DNA of 64,000 nt, taken from assembly GCA_029718625.1 (NCBI GenBank), contig CM056377.1:99963743-100027742 (forward strand), written 5' to 3'. Position numbers and translations under genes: made by a program. Source of the DNA: Synaphobranchus kaupii. Taxonomy: Eukaryota; Chordata; Actinopteri; Anguilliformes; Synaphobranchidae. The notes beneath the pieces were generated by a model. That model had not been told where the DNA came from. It made no database searches and saw only the letters and a program-made list of their open reading frames with translations. This document shows, piece after piece, positions 26,715-55,431 of this stretch. The stretch's first letter is position 1, and each line of letters opens with the position of its first letter.

Positions 26715-28896
26715 TAGCCTACTTTAGCGTAGTAAGGGATAACAGCATCATGGGCAAATATATTTTAACAACATGTCCATTAGGCCTATATACTTTTTGG
26801 ATCAACTCATGAATATCTTAAAAACTTTTAAACATAGCCTATGTGGAGGTCTTCAACACGAGCTAGCCTACATAAATATCGAAAACCTACTAAAAAAAAG
26901 TAGGCTAATAAAATCACATTCATTCAACCCAAACTAAGTTACATGTTAGGCGCTTTGGCTGTTTTAAATAAGTTGGCAAAAACAAGTTTCTTACCGGTTG
27001 CAATATGCATCCCAAGAGCAACCTGCAACAGCACGATGATTCGCAGAAAGTTGAGCTGACATCTCCGAAGACGGTGTTTCACTGTTGCCCGTATATAATG
27101 CATTCCTTTGACTCTTAACAGCGTTAGCCTACGTGCAGTGTGGTATGGTATCTTTACATCCACTATACTGGAAGCTCACGTCCGAACTTTGATTAAACAA
27201 AAAAACACGTTTTAACGCTTAACGTTCGTTACTTGTCCCGTCTCTGTGCACCTCTCTCGGGTTCAGACAGCTCGTCGCACTCAGCGGTGTATAAATGTTG
27301 GAGCCAAAGACTTGTTATCCTGGTCGAAGTTGGGAACAGTTGTGCTTTACCTCCTCTCTCGCCACACACACTTCCAGAGCCCCTCTCCGCCTGCCGAGCA
27401 CAAGCCGCCATATGTGTCTCATTATAAATCGACGTGTCGCCACCTGGTGTTGTAAATGAATACTACATTTCTTTGGTCGCCTCGTTCATGGAGCACTCCA
27501 GTTAGCCTACTTTGTGTTCAGTAATTCTACCATTTAGGCTACTTCTTTAATACCAACATCAGATTATTAACGCAAATAAACTTAAGCTACTAGTTTAATA
27601 TCAGTTTAATGTATCGCACGTAGGCTAAGACAGCATGCTTAGGCTACTCATTGACTTCAGAAGTTTTTCCCCTTAACAAATTCAGGATGTTTACATATTA
27701 GGCTACATTGATGCCATAATCAAAATTTATACTGCGATTTCAAGGTAGTTCATATGTATTCTGAATAGTCTTACATTTTTAAACACTCATAAGACCCCGA
27801 AAATATTATATTTCGTTCAATAAATACACTCATTGGCATTAAATCCATCAATAAAAAACTATGAGCAAAATGTAGAGAAAAGAAAAAGGCGATGCCAATA
27901 AAAAGCTTTGATTTAAATAAAAGAATATTCGGCGGTAAGGACTATGAATCAGGCCCTGTGCAGGTCTTTTAAATGTGTAGGCTACAGACTACAATTTGTA
28001 GGTATAGCCTGTAAAAACAACTAGCCTACGCGACTAACGTTGTTAATTTTAATGTGAATAGACCATACATGCGCTATTTTGCACAGGTTTACAGTACGGA
28101 ATTCGAAATAATATATAATAATGAACCTTTTTTGCGTCAGGAATCCCTGCCCTCCGGACACAGATTCCATCAAAAGGATGCGTGATGTCTGATGAAGTGG
28201 CAATTAATATGGCAGTTTCAAATAGATAGGCCTATGGCTTTTTGTTGGGTTGACGCAGAAATGTGTTCGAAGGACTTGAAGGGTTCACGTCCACCAGCAG
28301 CTGTTGTTTTTCGTTAGAAACAGCAGTTGCCTTAGTCCATAGCCAACTTCAGAAAACTGTAACTGAAATCCTGGCAACCTGCGTCTTAACGATTTCACTG
28401 CATGTAGTTACTCATACCTGGTACTCAAAATAGCGAATGGTGAGATAGCCTATTTGAGCCTTCAGTTCAGTAAGACTATAGACTGCTCACATTTGTTTTC
28501 TTTCATTGAACTTTGAGCGTGTTTCTCTAATGGTAACACTTTTGATCTATAGGGCCCAAGTAGAACCTGCTGCGTAAAACAATTAATTATAAAACGATCG
28601 TTAAGAGGCGCTAGGCCTATGCTTCAACTGCTGTTCTCTCCACACGATGCTGAAGATATTCAGCCAGTGGTAAAATCAGTGCATCCATAATGTATTTTTT
28701 TACAAAATAAATCAGGCCTACATGATCGTTTATTTGAAAGATTGGTTTGCCAAAAACTGTATAAAAAAGTAAAGCAGATTGAAACACAATTATTTATTAT
28801 ACACTTAAAAGAAATATTGTGTAAGTAGCCTAACATAAATGTATACAAATAGTATCTGCAATTGTAGGCCTACCTATTTAAATTGCATGTAGGCTA
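26715..28896. repeat. Dispersed TAGGCTA heptamer cluster
   Basis: Fifteen exact copies of TAGGCTA or its reverse complement TAGCCTA occur in 2.2 kb, at 26715, 26835, 26864, 26901, 27125, 27503, 27535, 27621, 27640, 27699, 27978, 28022, 28446, 28826 and 28890. Four copies of the related palindrome TAGGCCTA are at 26781, 28227, 28612 and 28865. About 0.3 copies of the heptamer would be expected by chance. The copies are in both orientations, irregularly spaced and not part of a longer repeat. The cluster surrounds the proposed ror1 first exon. Its meaning is unknown. Confidence 0.8.
26995..27103 (-). CDS. ror1: Putative ror1 exon 1 (signal peptide exon)
   Basis: An ATG at 27101-27103 (G at -3) opens a 36-codon frame that ends at a strong splice donor, CCG|GTAAGA, at 26995. 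The peptide has a basic start (MHYIRATVKHRLRRC) followed by a hydrophobic core (FLRIIVLLQVALG), the layout of a secretory signal peptide. ROR1 is a single-pass receptor tyrosine kinase-like Wnt5a receptor whose first exon encodes a signal peptide and is followed by a very long intron. Position and strand fit: ROR1 follows PGM1 in the same orientation in human. A frame continuing upstream begins only with GTG, so the ATG is preferred. The body of the gene is outside the window, so identity rests on synteny and peptide character, not on conserved sequence. Confidence 0.5.
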
Positions 28897-29934
28897 TATG
28901 TTGTACAAGCTGAGGGGTCGTTTTTGTGTTGGGGTGATGTACCATTAGATATATGGATTCCATAAGTCACTGCAATGACTTGAGGGAAGCTTGCTGTTGT
29001 TAACAAAATGCATGCTGACGGTCTTCACCTTGTTCCAATGATTTATGTAATGTGGTTATTATCTAGTTTAGCAGCATTTTTTTTACCAGGCTTGATTAAG
29101 CCAAAATGGTGGCAATTTACAAGCTTTTGGTCCTACATCCTGACCTGCTTTAGTTAATTTGTGTCATACAGGACAAAGGCAGAGATTTGGGCCCCTGCCC
29201 TTTGCTGTAATGGGCTGTGATGTCTTAAAAGGCTGGGGGGGTTTCATCTTTCATTTCCTCATGCTCATCAGCAGGTGGACACATGCCAGATCTGGGCTAT
29301 GATCAAAGCCTCAGGCTCCGAGATTCTCAGTGTGCACCAGCAGGATGTTATAGGCATTTTATTACACAATCAATAGTGTGAAGGATGGGTCATACATAAT
29401 TTGGCAGGAGTTGAGCGGCACAATGCAGGAATTGTATTCAAAATTCATGAAAATGAAATGAACAAAAAAGATAACATGAAAGTATGAGCAGCAGAAAAGG
29501 TCACTCATAAATTCCATCAATGGAAATGAACTATTCATGCTGGGGATATCTTCTTAGTTATAGTATGGCTTCTTACCTTTTGTGAAGGCAACATATCTGG
29601 TAGCAAAGCTATTGAAAATATTTTGTACTACAGATAAAAGTAAATGCAACATTATACATGCATTTATGTTCTAGTTCTAGTAAAAAAAAACATTAAATGG
29701 TATACAACATCATTATTTTTTAAATATACATGAACACATTTTCTTTCAATGCTCAATATGTATTGGATCTTCAATGCTTAAGGGAAATCTGAGCATCTAT
29801 GTGATGAATTTTGTATAACTGATTGGGTTATTATTAGTGGACAATGGTCTGAATGGCCAATGACTACTGTGGTTGAACATTCCTAAGTCTGCTACACAAG
29901 ACTGAGAAAATGTACACTGATCTTAAATACAGTA
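27104..29934. other. Region upstream of putative ror1 exon 1
   Basis: If ror1 starts at 27103, the first few hundred bases here should hold its 5' UTR and promoter. The part 27180-27440 is somewhat richer in CpG than its surroundings. The rest is AT-rich and marked by TAGGCTA heptamers. No exon or RNA gene was recognised. Confidence 0.4.
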
Positions 29935-30967
29935 CAGTCTGTAAGTATTTGGACAGTGACACAATTTGTGTAGTCTTGGCTCTGTACTCCAGCACATTGG
30001 ATTTGAAATGGAACAAAAAACTCCTTGGAAAAACTCCTTGGTTGCTTTAGCAGTGTGTTTGGGGTCATTGTCCTGCTGGAAGGTGAAGCACTGTCCAAAG
30101 AGTTTTGAGCCATTTGGCTGGATCTGAGCAGATAAGATGTGTATGTCAAAATTCATTCTTTTGCTGCCACCAGCAATCACTCCATCAATAAAGAAAAGTG
30201 AGCCAGTTCCAGTGGCAGCCATACATGCCCAAGCCATAACACAGATGAGGTGCTATGCTTTGGATCATCAGCAGTTCCTTTCTTTCTCCACACTTTTCTC
30301 TTTCAATCAATCTGGTACTGGTTAATACTCATCTGTAACCTAGCTATTCCTTCTTGGGGCCTAGCAGTGGGTTGCGCCTTCGTTGAACCCTGTGAGGTTA
30401 TTCTTTATGGTAGTCTTTGACACATCAATGCGTACATCCTGGAGATGTTCTTGATCTATTCGGCAGTTGAAATAGGAGTTTTTCTTTACAATTGAAATTA
30501 TTCTTTGGTCATCCACTACAGTGGTCTTCCATGGTCTACCAGGTAACTTGCTATTGCTGAGCTCACCAGTGCGTTCTTGCTTATTAACAATGTACCAAAA
30601 AGTTGACTTTGACACGACCAATGTTTTAGCTGCATCTGATTAATTAATTCTGATTTTTAAGCCTCATGATGGCCCGCTTTACTGGCATTGACACTTCTTT
30701 GGTCCTCATGTTGGGATGCAACAGCAACGGACTCCACATGCAAATGCCATATATCTGGAATCAACTCTAGACCTTTTGTCAGCTTTCTTGTGCATGAACT
30801 AATGATGTAATGACGAAGAGCTGGCCAAGAAACAGCTGAGCAGCTAATTGTCCAATTACAGTACTTTTGTACACCTAAAATGGGGAACTATGTATATAAA
30901 GGGCTGTAATTCCACACGGTTCACCTAATATGGATGTATAAATACCCTCAGGTTAAAGCTGACAGTA
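29935..30967 (-). mobile_element. Decayed Tc1-like transposon
   Basis: The left end reads TA followed by CAGTCTGTAAGTATTTGG, a Tc1-type terminal repeat. Minus-strand fragments encode transposase pieces: an N-terminal helix-turn-helix part (about 30363-30621, with ERTGELSNSKLPGRPWKTT) and a catalytic part (about 30010-30237, with MAWACMAATGTGSLFFIDG and the DNDPKHTAKATKEFF block). The middle is deleted and the frames are broken. The right end retains GTCCAATTACAG and the ACACGGTTCACCTAATAT block also seen in the element at 62354-63157, but stops short of a terminal repeat. It is inactive and lies between pgm1 and the presumed ror1 start. Confidence 0.85.
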
Positions 30968-33900
30968 CTACATTGTATACTAGTCTTCTAGTTATTTTAG
31001 CTCTTCTAGTTCTAGTTCACACAGCAGAGCCCGAACAAACTGGGCACAACGAATGCAGCAGATTCACACTGCCTGGCACATATGGTTAGCATTCACAGGC
31101 ATGGCGGCTAATGATATATATGTATATACAAACATACAAATATATGCTCTATCTGTAATTGGGAGTTAAAATAATCTTGAGTTATTTTCACAGACTGGTT
31201 TGTTATTAGTATTTTAAACGGACTGTGTATTATAACCCTCATCTCAACACTTTTTAAAATGAAAGTTTCAGAATGACAAAATCAGAGAAAAGTGGATAAT
31301 CAAGCTTTTACTTTTTCCTTTATGAAATGTGTCACTTTTCAAAAAGATTTACTGCTACTAATACTAAATATTAATCATTAATGCAAAATACAGATACAGG
31401 ATAGAAATGTGGCCTTGAGGCACAGACAAAGAAGGATAGGATTAGTCATTTTGGATTATAAGAATGCTGGCTATTTTAAGGGTGAAACAATCCATACAGG
31501 GGATAAAATCTGAAGATTGCCATAATGATCCTGTAAATGACAGGGTCTCAAGACTAAGGGAGCTCTCAGCCCATTAGCTCAGACAGTAACAGCACTCGAG
31601 TCGTGTAATGATGGAAAAAAAAAACTTTATAATAGGCTCAGACAATTACCTCAGTTGTTTGATTACTAAAAAAAAAAGTCACAAAGGTTAAAAAAGATAA
31701 AATAAGTCTATATTTAAGCCCCGATTTATAGTGTTTTCTTTGGATTTAACCATCCCAGTAAGCTGTACTTAACTTTAAAAAAAAAGGGCTCATGCCTTTT
31801 TGAGGAATGATTAAATCTAATATTAAACATTTGGAAGCCATTACTACGGGCTGGGTTAAGGAACTGAAGTATTTATGACATGAGGCTATTTTCCCTTCTG
31901 ATGTCTATCTGCTTTATTTTCCCAAAGTAAAATGAAATTATTAAAATTGCAACCATGCACAACAAAAGTCATCTAATTTTAATGAGCTGTAGATTGAGGG
32001 CTACAGTTTGATTTTAAAAAGGAACATCCCTTATGTTTTGTGTGCACAGTTCATAGATGAGCTTTTTTATTTGCATCTTTATTTGTCCATCAGGCACATC
32101 ACATTACTCAAAATAACATGCGTACAGCAAAATAGAAGCAAGGGCTCATCTCCGAGAAGAGTTTAATAGCCAGTTCAATGTCCACCTGTGATGTCATGAG
32201 ATGAACAAGAAGAGAAAGCCAGTAAGAAAAGAATAAAATATCATATCTGCCACTTGTTAAGCCTGACCAAATACTTTCCTTGGGATTTATTTTCTAATAG
32301 ACAACCCCTGTGTGCTTTTTACAGACTGGGTTTTATTTGCATTCTTGACCTTGCTTTGATGAGTTTTGATATGCCCTACAATTCTCCATCAATGTCATCA
32401 TGCTTCCTTGTCTGTCCAGTTTATGTCAGATGGGACGACTGCAACAGTTTTAATTCATGCCTTGGTTCAGTTTGACAAAATTATGGCAAATGACCTCACT
32501 TCCCATTTCATCTAATTCAGCAACAGAGGGGTAGAGAGACAGGGGGCCCCTTTGGGTACCCCTGGTTAAAAAATAACAAGCATTAATTGACTCCAATCAG
32601 AGTGTCTGTAGACAAGAGAGAAATGAGAAAGAGGCCATGAGGAGCATAAGGAGTTGCATAGTTCCCTACTGGCTTTGCGTAACCTGTAGGCTCCCTAGAA
32701 CCATTGCTTTTTGTCTGACAGGTTAATACAGGGAGCAGCAGGGATGAAAGGGGCCAGACCAGCCAGCACGTTGCCTTCAGAGGCAAAAATGTTGCAAAGA
32801 AAATTGTCATGTTTATTGTCAGATAGGGTCCAGGGAAACGAGAGGGAGTTTGCAGCAGGAATGCGCAAATGTATTTGCTTTTGCTAGGATTAACCCAACT
32901 GCGGCAGTATTGTTTGACTAGATCAGATCAGTGTCATGTCTTTGTAACCTGTGAATGACAGACTGATTTTCCCAAGCAACCCCATGCTACTCCGTCAGCT
33001 AAATAAATGTGGGGAGAACGGCATCATTCCTCTGAGCAGAAGGAACGCACAGCTGGTGAGTCTCAGACCATACAATGTGTTATCCATTCTCCTGGTAGTC
33101 TGAAAAAAAGATCCAGGAATTCAATGTAAACCTCAGATGCACGAGATATGCTGGTATAACACAAATATAGCGCACAAGAAAATAAGCACACTTCTGGGAT
33201 CATTTGCCATGCATTGTGCAGTAAATAAACGGAAACCCTTGCTCAGATTATTTTCTTTGCGATTACTTACAAGGTGGGGAACTCTGAGAGCACGGAGGAA
33301 TAAAAGACATTCTTCCACCGCGCTGCTTGGTCTGTTTCTGTCAGGTTAAAGTATATTTATTTATTTATATCCTTTCTGAATCTCATAGCAACACATAAGC
33401 AGCCGAAATTCGTTCCATGACATCATTACGTGGGGCGTGGAGCTGGGCTGAGGCAGGGAGCAGAGGTTTACTTGCTCTGTTCAACCATAACTGTTTATAA
33501 CTCCTTTGCTGTGAGCAAGTGCCGCTATTTACACAAGGCCTCCAGTCATCCTTAGCTTCGAAAATGCAAGGCGAGCAGGTCGCAGGTTATGTGGGTACAC
33601 TAAAAACGGTTTGTCCAAAGCCAAAAAGTAGAAGTAGGCTTGCTTTGTGCTCCACCAGCAGTAGAGAGCAGTAGGACACACACAAACTGTTCATCTGGAC
33701 TAATTAGCGTGGCCATTCCTCTTCAAACACATACAAGCTCTTCTCCCTCCTGAGCTTCTGTATCCAGGGTCCTGCAAGGCTACTTTGTGATGGCAGTGTC
33801 ATATTATGACTGGAGAGCTCTTCTAGAGACATCAAACTCCCCTGGGCACCCATTCAGCACAGCTCCACAGGGTAGAGATCTAATATTTAAATTGGCCTTC

Positions 33901-36900
33901 TGCTTTGAAGATGTTCCCAGTGAACAAAATGGACAAATATGTTTTTATTTTCACCTATCATTACCACATTGCCCTTTTAACATGAAGCCGATATTATGAA
34001 ACCTATTCAAGTTTCTCTTTTGATGGCCTGTTGTTTGTTTGTATCCCTGCTACAGGTTGGTATGCTCAGCGCTGTACTGTACTGGTATTTGGGATATTAG
34101 GTGGTGCTCTGGCCGAAACTGTCCAATACCCAGGCATGACTGGCATATCACACAAGTGAAGATCCCACTGGGTCTTCTCTGTCTCTTCCAGCATTCCAGG
34201 GTACACAGAGTGGTGCGAGGCCAGCGAAGAGGCAGGATGGCGAGTTTCCTATTGATTCTGTCTCTAATTATCTTCAATTACAACCATGTGCAGGAAGTGC
34301 ATGTTTTGGTACAGGAGGTAGAGAGAGCAGCCTTGTCTGAGGCGGATGTATGCCGGGCGGATAGCTGTCTGGCACTGACACCTGAATACAAACAGAGATT
34401 TACTGTACGACGGCTGACTGACATTAGCAGCAGTGGAGATTCTCCGGCATTAGACCGTCGCAAGTAAAATCTTAATGGGACAACGTAGCTCCTCTATCTG
34501 ATCATTTAAGTCAGATCCTGCCATTGTAAGAGGAATGAACGGCAAGTGACAGTGGTCTCAGAGATGGTGGATGGCTGTAACATTGGTGACTGGGTGTCAG
34601 GTTCACTCAGTTCACTGACTGTCACATGCCACTCAGCAATAACTGAGAGATCCCAAAAAAATAGATCAGTGAAATCTTCATGCTTTATAAATGCCCATAG
34701 TTTGGCCAAAACAGATTATTTCATATCGGAAATGCACTATTGCAGAACAAGAGAGAGAAACAATAATGAACAATAATGAAAGAAGATCAGATGCAGGCAG
34801 CATTTACAGTCTGTGTACTTAGAGTTTACCCAGAGTTCTCGGGTCTCTCAGTAAACAGTGATAGATACAGTCGGAGATATGAGATTTCCTACCAACACTG
34901 TCACAACGCTCAGCTGTTGTTTTGTTGATGGCCCAAATCTCTCTCACCTCTTTTCGCAGGCTCCACGTCTCTTGTGATCTTGATATTAAACTGAGAGGAT
35001 CAAGACTTGGCAGAGATTAAATCAAAATTTTGGCCTACCCTCCCAATAATGAGTAACTACATGTTCCACTGGGGTTCCTGGCTGATATCCCGAGGGAACT
35101 TAAAATCCACACTTGCTTTGTAATTTGTGTTTGGTGGGTGGGTAACATTTTTATTTAATTTCCCCCCTGCAGTTATCTGCATTCTTCCACCTCCCCATGA
35201 AATGAAAACAATAACCCCATCACTTTCTTTGTAATCGGTGTCCTTTCTGATCTATTAACCACATCCAGTACACTTGTCTTACTCGCACAGAATAAGAAGA
35301 GTATACTCTGCACATTACAGTATGCAGTGTCATCATTTAGTATTCCTTAATTCAGTTTAAAGCATTTGCAAAAAAAAGCGGCTTTAATTTCAGCTTTGTA
35401 AAGCATTTATGGAGACCACCTTTATACATTCTATATATAATTTTTTAATTTTCAATTCGCATTATGCCATTTTAAAATGATGGTAATAATTTTACTGTTT
35501 CTTTTTTAAAGTTATATTTTAGGGCTTTTCAGCTTTATTGTGCAGTGCAGTGTAGAGACAGGAAGGATGGGAACGAGAGAGAGGGAGAGACGTGAAAAAA
35601 GTTGTCTCGCAGGCTGGAATTTTACTGTTTTTCATTACCTTATTACTCATTGCTATGTGTATTATTTCTATACATTTCTTTCTATATTATGTCCATTCAT
35701 GTTTATTATGGACATTATTTACTTCATGCATTCATTCATGTGCATGCCACACATAGTTTTTAAATATATATTTTTTATTCAGGACTTTTGCCTCTGGGGT
35801 TTTATTTCAATTTGAAAAGCTAATTTGCTTCTTCAGGTCATGTTGAAATTGAATGTGTCAGGTGATGTACTGCGGACGTCTGCAGTGGACTATTCTCTCT
35901 AGGCGTAGCCCCTGGGCCGCTGTCGAATTACAGACACCTCGCCAGCCATTAAAAAAATAATTTAAGAAGGTAATAGCTCTGGACCAGTCCAGAGAAATGT
36001 GTGCGTTATTACGATTACCTGACGTAATGGCAGCCAATCAAAACAAAACCTGCAAGCCATTAGAGGCTGAACAGGGGAGTGCATTATGAGTCTCTGCATC
36101 ACGGCTGAGAGAGCGATGTGAATCCCGGCCCTTCTGCTATTATTTCCCCTGCACAAAGAGCAACCTGCTGCCAAGAGCTGCCCTGTGCGTGGTGACTGGG
36201 CTTCACCCTTCCTGCTGCAGAGAGGGACTCTACAAACTGCCGTTTATTATGCTAGAGCCATCAGCAGCTATGACAGGTATCGGTGTAGGGTGAGCGTCAG
36301 TGTGCCAAGGCAATTATTTTAAAATGTAGAGAGAGAGAAAAAAAAAAGAGATCTCTGTACTTTAGGCATACCTTACTTTCCAGCCTCCATCATATTAACT
36401 AAATTGGAGACAATTCAGGCCCAGGAGAAGGCCTGAATTGAAAAAAAAAATGATGTCAGGTCGAACATAGAGGAAAATAAGATGTGATCTGAAGAACTCA
36501 CCCCCACTCAAAATGCCAGTTCCACTTCATGTCAGTCGAGGAACAGGAGGAGGCTTATCTGGTGATGCATGCCATTTTTAAAAATCCAGATTCCATCTGC
36601 CCTAGCAGACTGCCTGCTGGGCTGGATAACACACCTACAACGCCTATCCAAGAAACCCAAATCCAACTGACAGGTCCTGTGGCTACACACAGCAGCCATC
36701 ACGCAAACCTCAGAAAATCTAGATACTACAGCCCGAGCCCTCTCTGTGTCACAGTTCTGTCAGGGACAGCTGCAGTGTTTGTAATGATTGGAGATATGGA
36801 CTTGCTCGTGGAAAGGAGATGGGATAACACGGAACCTTCTGGCACGTTCATTCTGCAGAAATGGTCGATGCACGTGCTTTTTTACCCTCATTTTCTATAT

Positions 36901-37287
36901 TCTTTTGAAGAGGTTGTCAGATAACCTACGCGCAGGAAATCTGTGAGGAGGATTCGGGCTGGGACCACAGCTACGTGGGTTAAGTGTTTTCCTCCAGAAA
37001 CAAAGGAGAAAGAAGCTGCTTGATTATGCAAGGCTCAGGGCTGTTTATGCTCTCATCAGCAGAACCACATCCTCACTCTCATTCCTGAGGCCCCTGGCTA
37101 AGCTCAGCATTCCTAGATCACTGATTGATTGCACTCTCTAACGTGGGCAGTGTTTGTATACTAGGACATATGCTACCAACCAGACCATGTAAAGTCAGCG
37201 TAGCTCCTACCATTCGCTCCTATGAAACATCCAAAAACGCCACGAATAAAAAGAGACGACCGCCGCTCACGATTTTGTGGTGTAACA
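30968..37287. other. Intergenic region between pgm1 and putative ror1
   Basis: No exon was recognised on either strand over 6.3 kb. Open frames at 34039-34467 and 36529-36924 have no recognisable domain or splice context. A possible decayed SINE lies at 35530-35625. Stretches such as 31800-32060 and 35960-36250 have the look of conserved non-coding elements (dense homeodomain-type ATTA sites, no repeats), which needs an alignment to confirm. Confidence 0.45.
35530..35625. repeat. Possible decayed SINE fragment
   Basis: The stretch GTAGAGACAGGAAGGATGGG followed by GAGAGAGAGGGAGAGACGTG resembles a purine-rich segment common in fish SINEs just before the tRNA-related part. Only about 100 bp is recognisable and no flanking duplication is seen, so this is tentative. 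Confidence 0.3.
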
Positions 37288-37293
37288 TTTATT
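37288..37293 (-). terminator. pgm1: pgm1 poly(A) signal AATAAA
   Basis: A canonical AATAAA on the minus strand lies 158 bases after the pgm1 stop codon (37451). It is the first such signal downstream, giving a short 3' UTR ending at about 37265-37275. Confidence 0.65.
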
Positions 37294-37450
37294 AACACTG
37301 CATGTTAGTGTCACTTCCGCCTTTTGGATTTTATGTACAATGGTGTGAGGGAATTTGCGGGATGACTAGATCAGTGGAACACAGAGGCCGGCGAGACGGT
37401 GCTTGGGCGTTTTGCGGGTGTGGCCCAGCGCTCGAGGTAGGGCAGGGACA

Positions 37451-55356
<17,906 letters not shown>

Positions 55357-55431
55357 TTAAGACACAATGCTTTCAACGCAGTGGTAGGTCCACTCCTGTT
55401 TTTCGTTGACAGGGACAACATGTTGGCACAC
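55357..55431 (-). CDS. efcab7: efcab7 last coding exon
   Basis: After acceptor CCTCAG come 24 codons, VCQHVVPVNEKQEWTYHC then VESIVS, and a TAA stop at 55357-55359. The human end is VCQHVMPLNERQEWIYYC followed by a similar short tail. The exon is too short to stand out as an open frame and was found by homology and phase (0). Confidence 0.92.
   Translation of the reverse strand: MCQHVVPVNEKQEWTYHCVESIVS

Larger units (their letters stand above)
1..26994 (-). other. Presumed ror1 intron 1 (partial), non-coding
   Basis: No open reading frame here resembles a known protein, and none is bounded by convincing splice sites. If the short exon at 26995-27103 is ror1 exon 1, this interval is the 5' part of its first intron, which is also very long in human ROR1. 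It contains a MITE at 232-662, a minisatellite at 7229-8320, CA repeats near 12.4-12.9 kb, CpG-rich blocks at 13.1-14.7 and 17.6-18.1 kb, poly-C and poly-G tracts, and a 39-bp triplicate at 21378-21494. The stretches 663-7228, 8321-12424, 18183-21377 and 21495-26700 show ordinary AT-rich unique-looking sequence with no recognised gene. The intron assignment is inference from synteny. Confidence 0.5.

Noticed and set aside
27104..27163. Upstream extension of the putative ror1 exon to 27163
   Set aside because: The extension starts with GTG, not ATG. The first ATG in frame is at 27101-27103 and is followed by the signal-peptide pattern.
30010..30621. A second functional Tc1 transposase
   Set aside because: The pieces lie in separate frames, the middle is deleted and one terminal repeat is missing.
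34039..34467. 142-residue plus-strand frame with a hydrophobic segment
   Set aside because: No family resemblance, no splice context, and it lies in intergenic sequence. Chance is the simpler explanation.
36529..36924. 131-residue plus-strand frame
   Set aside because: No recognised domain and no regulatory or splice context.
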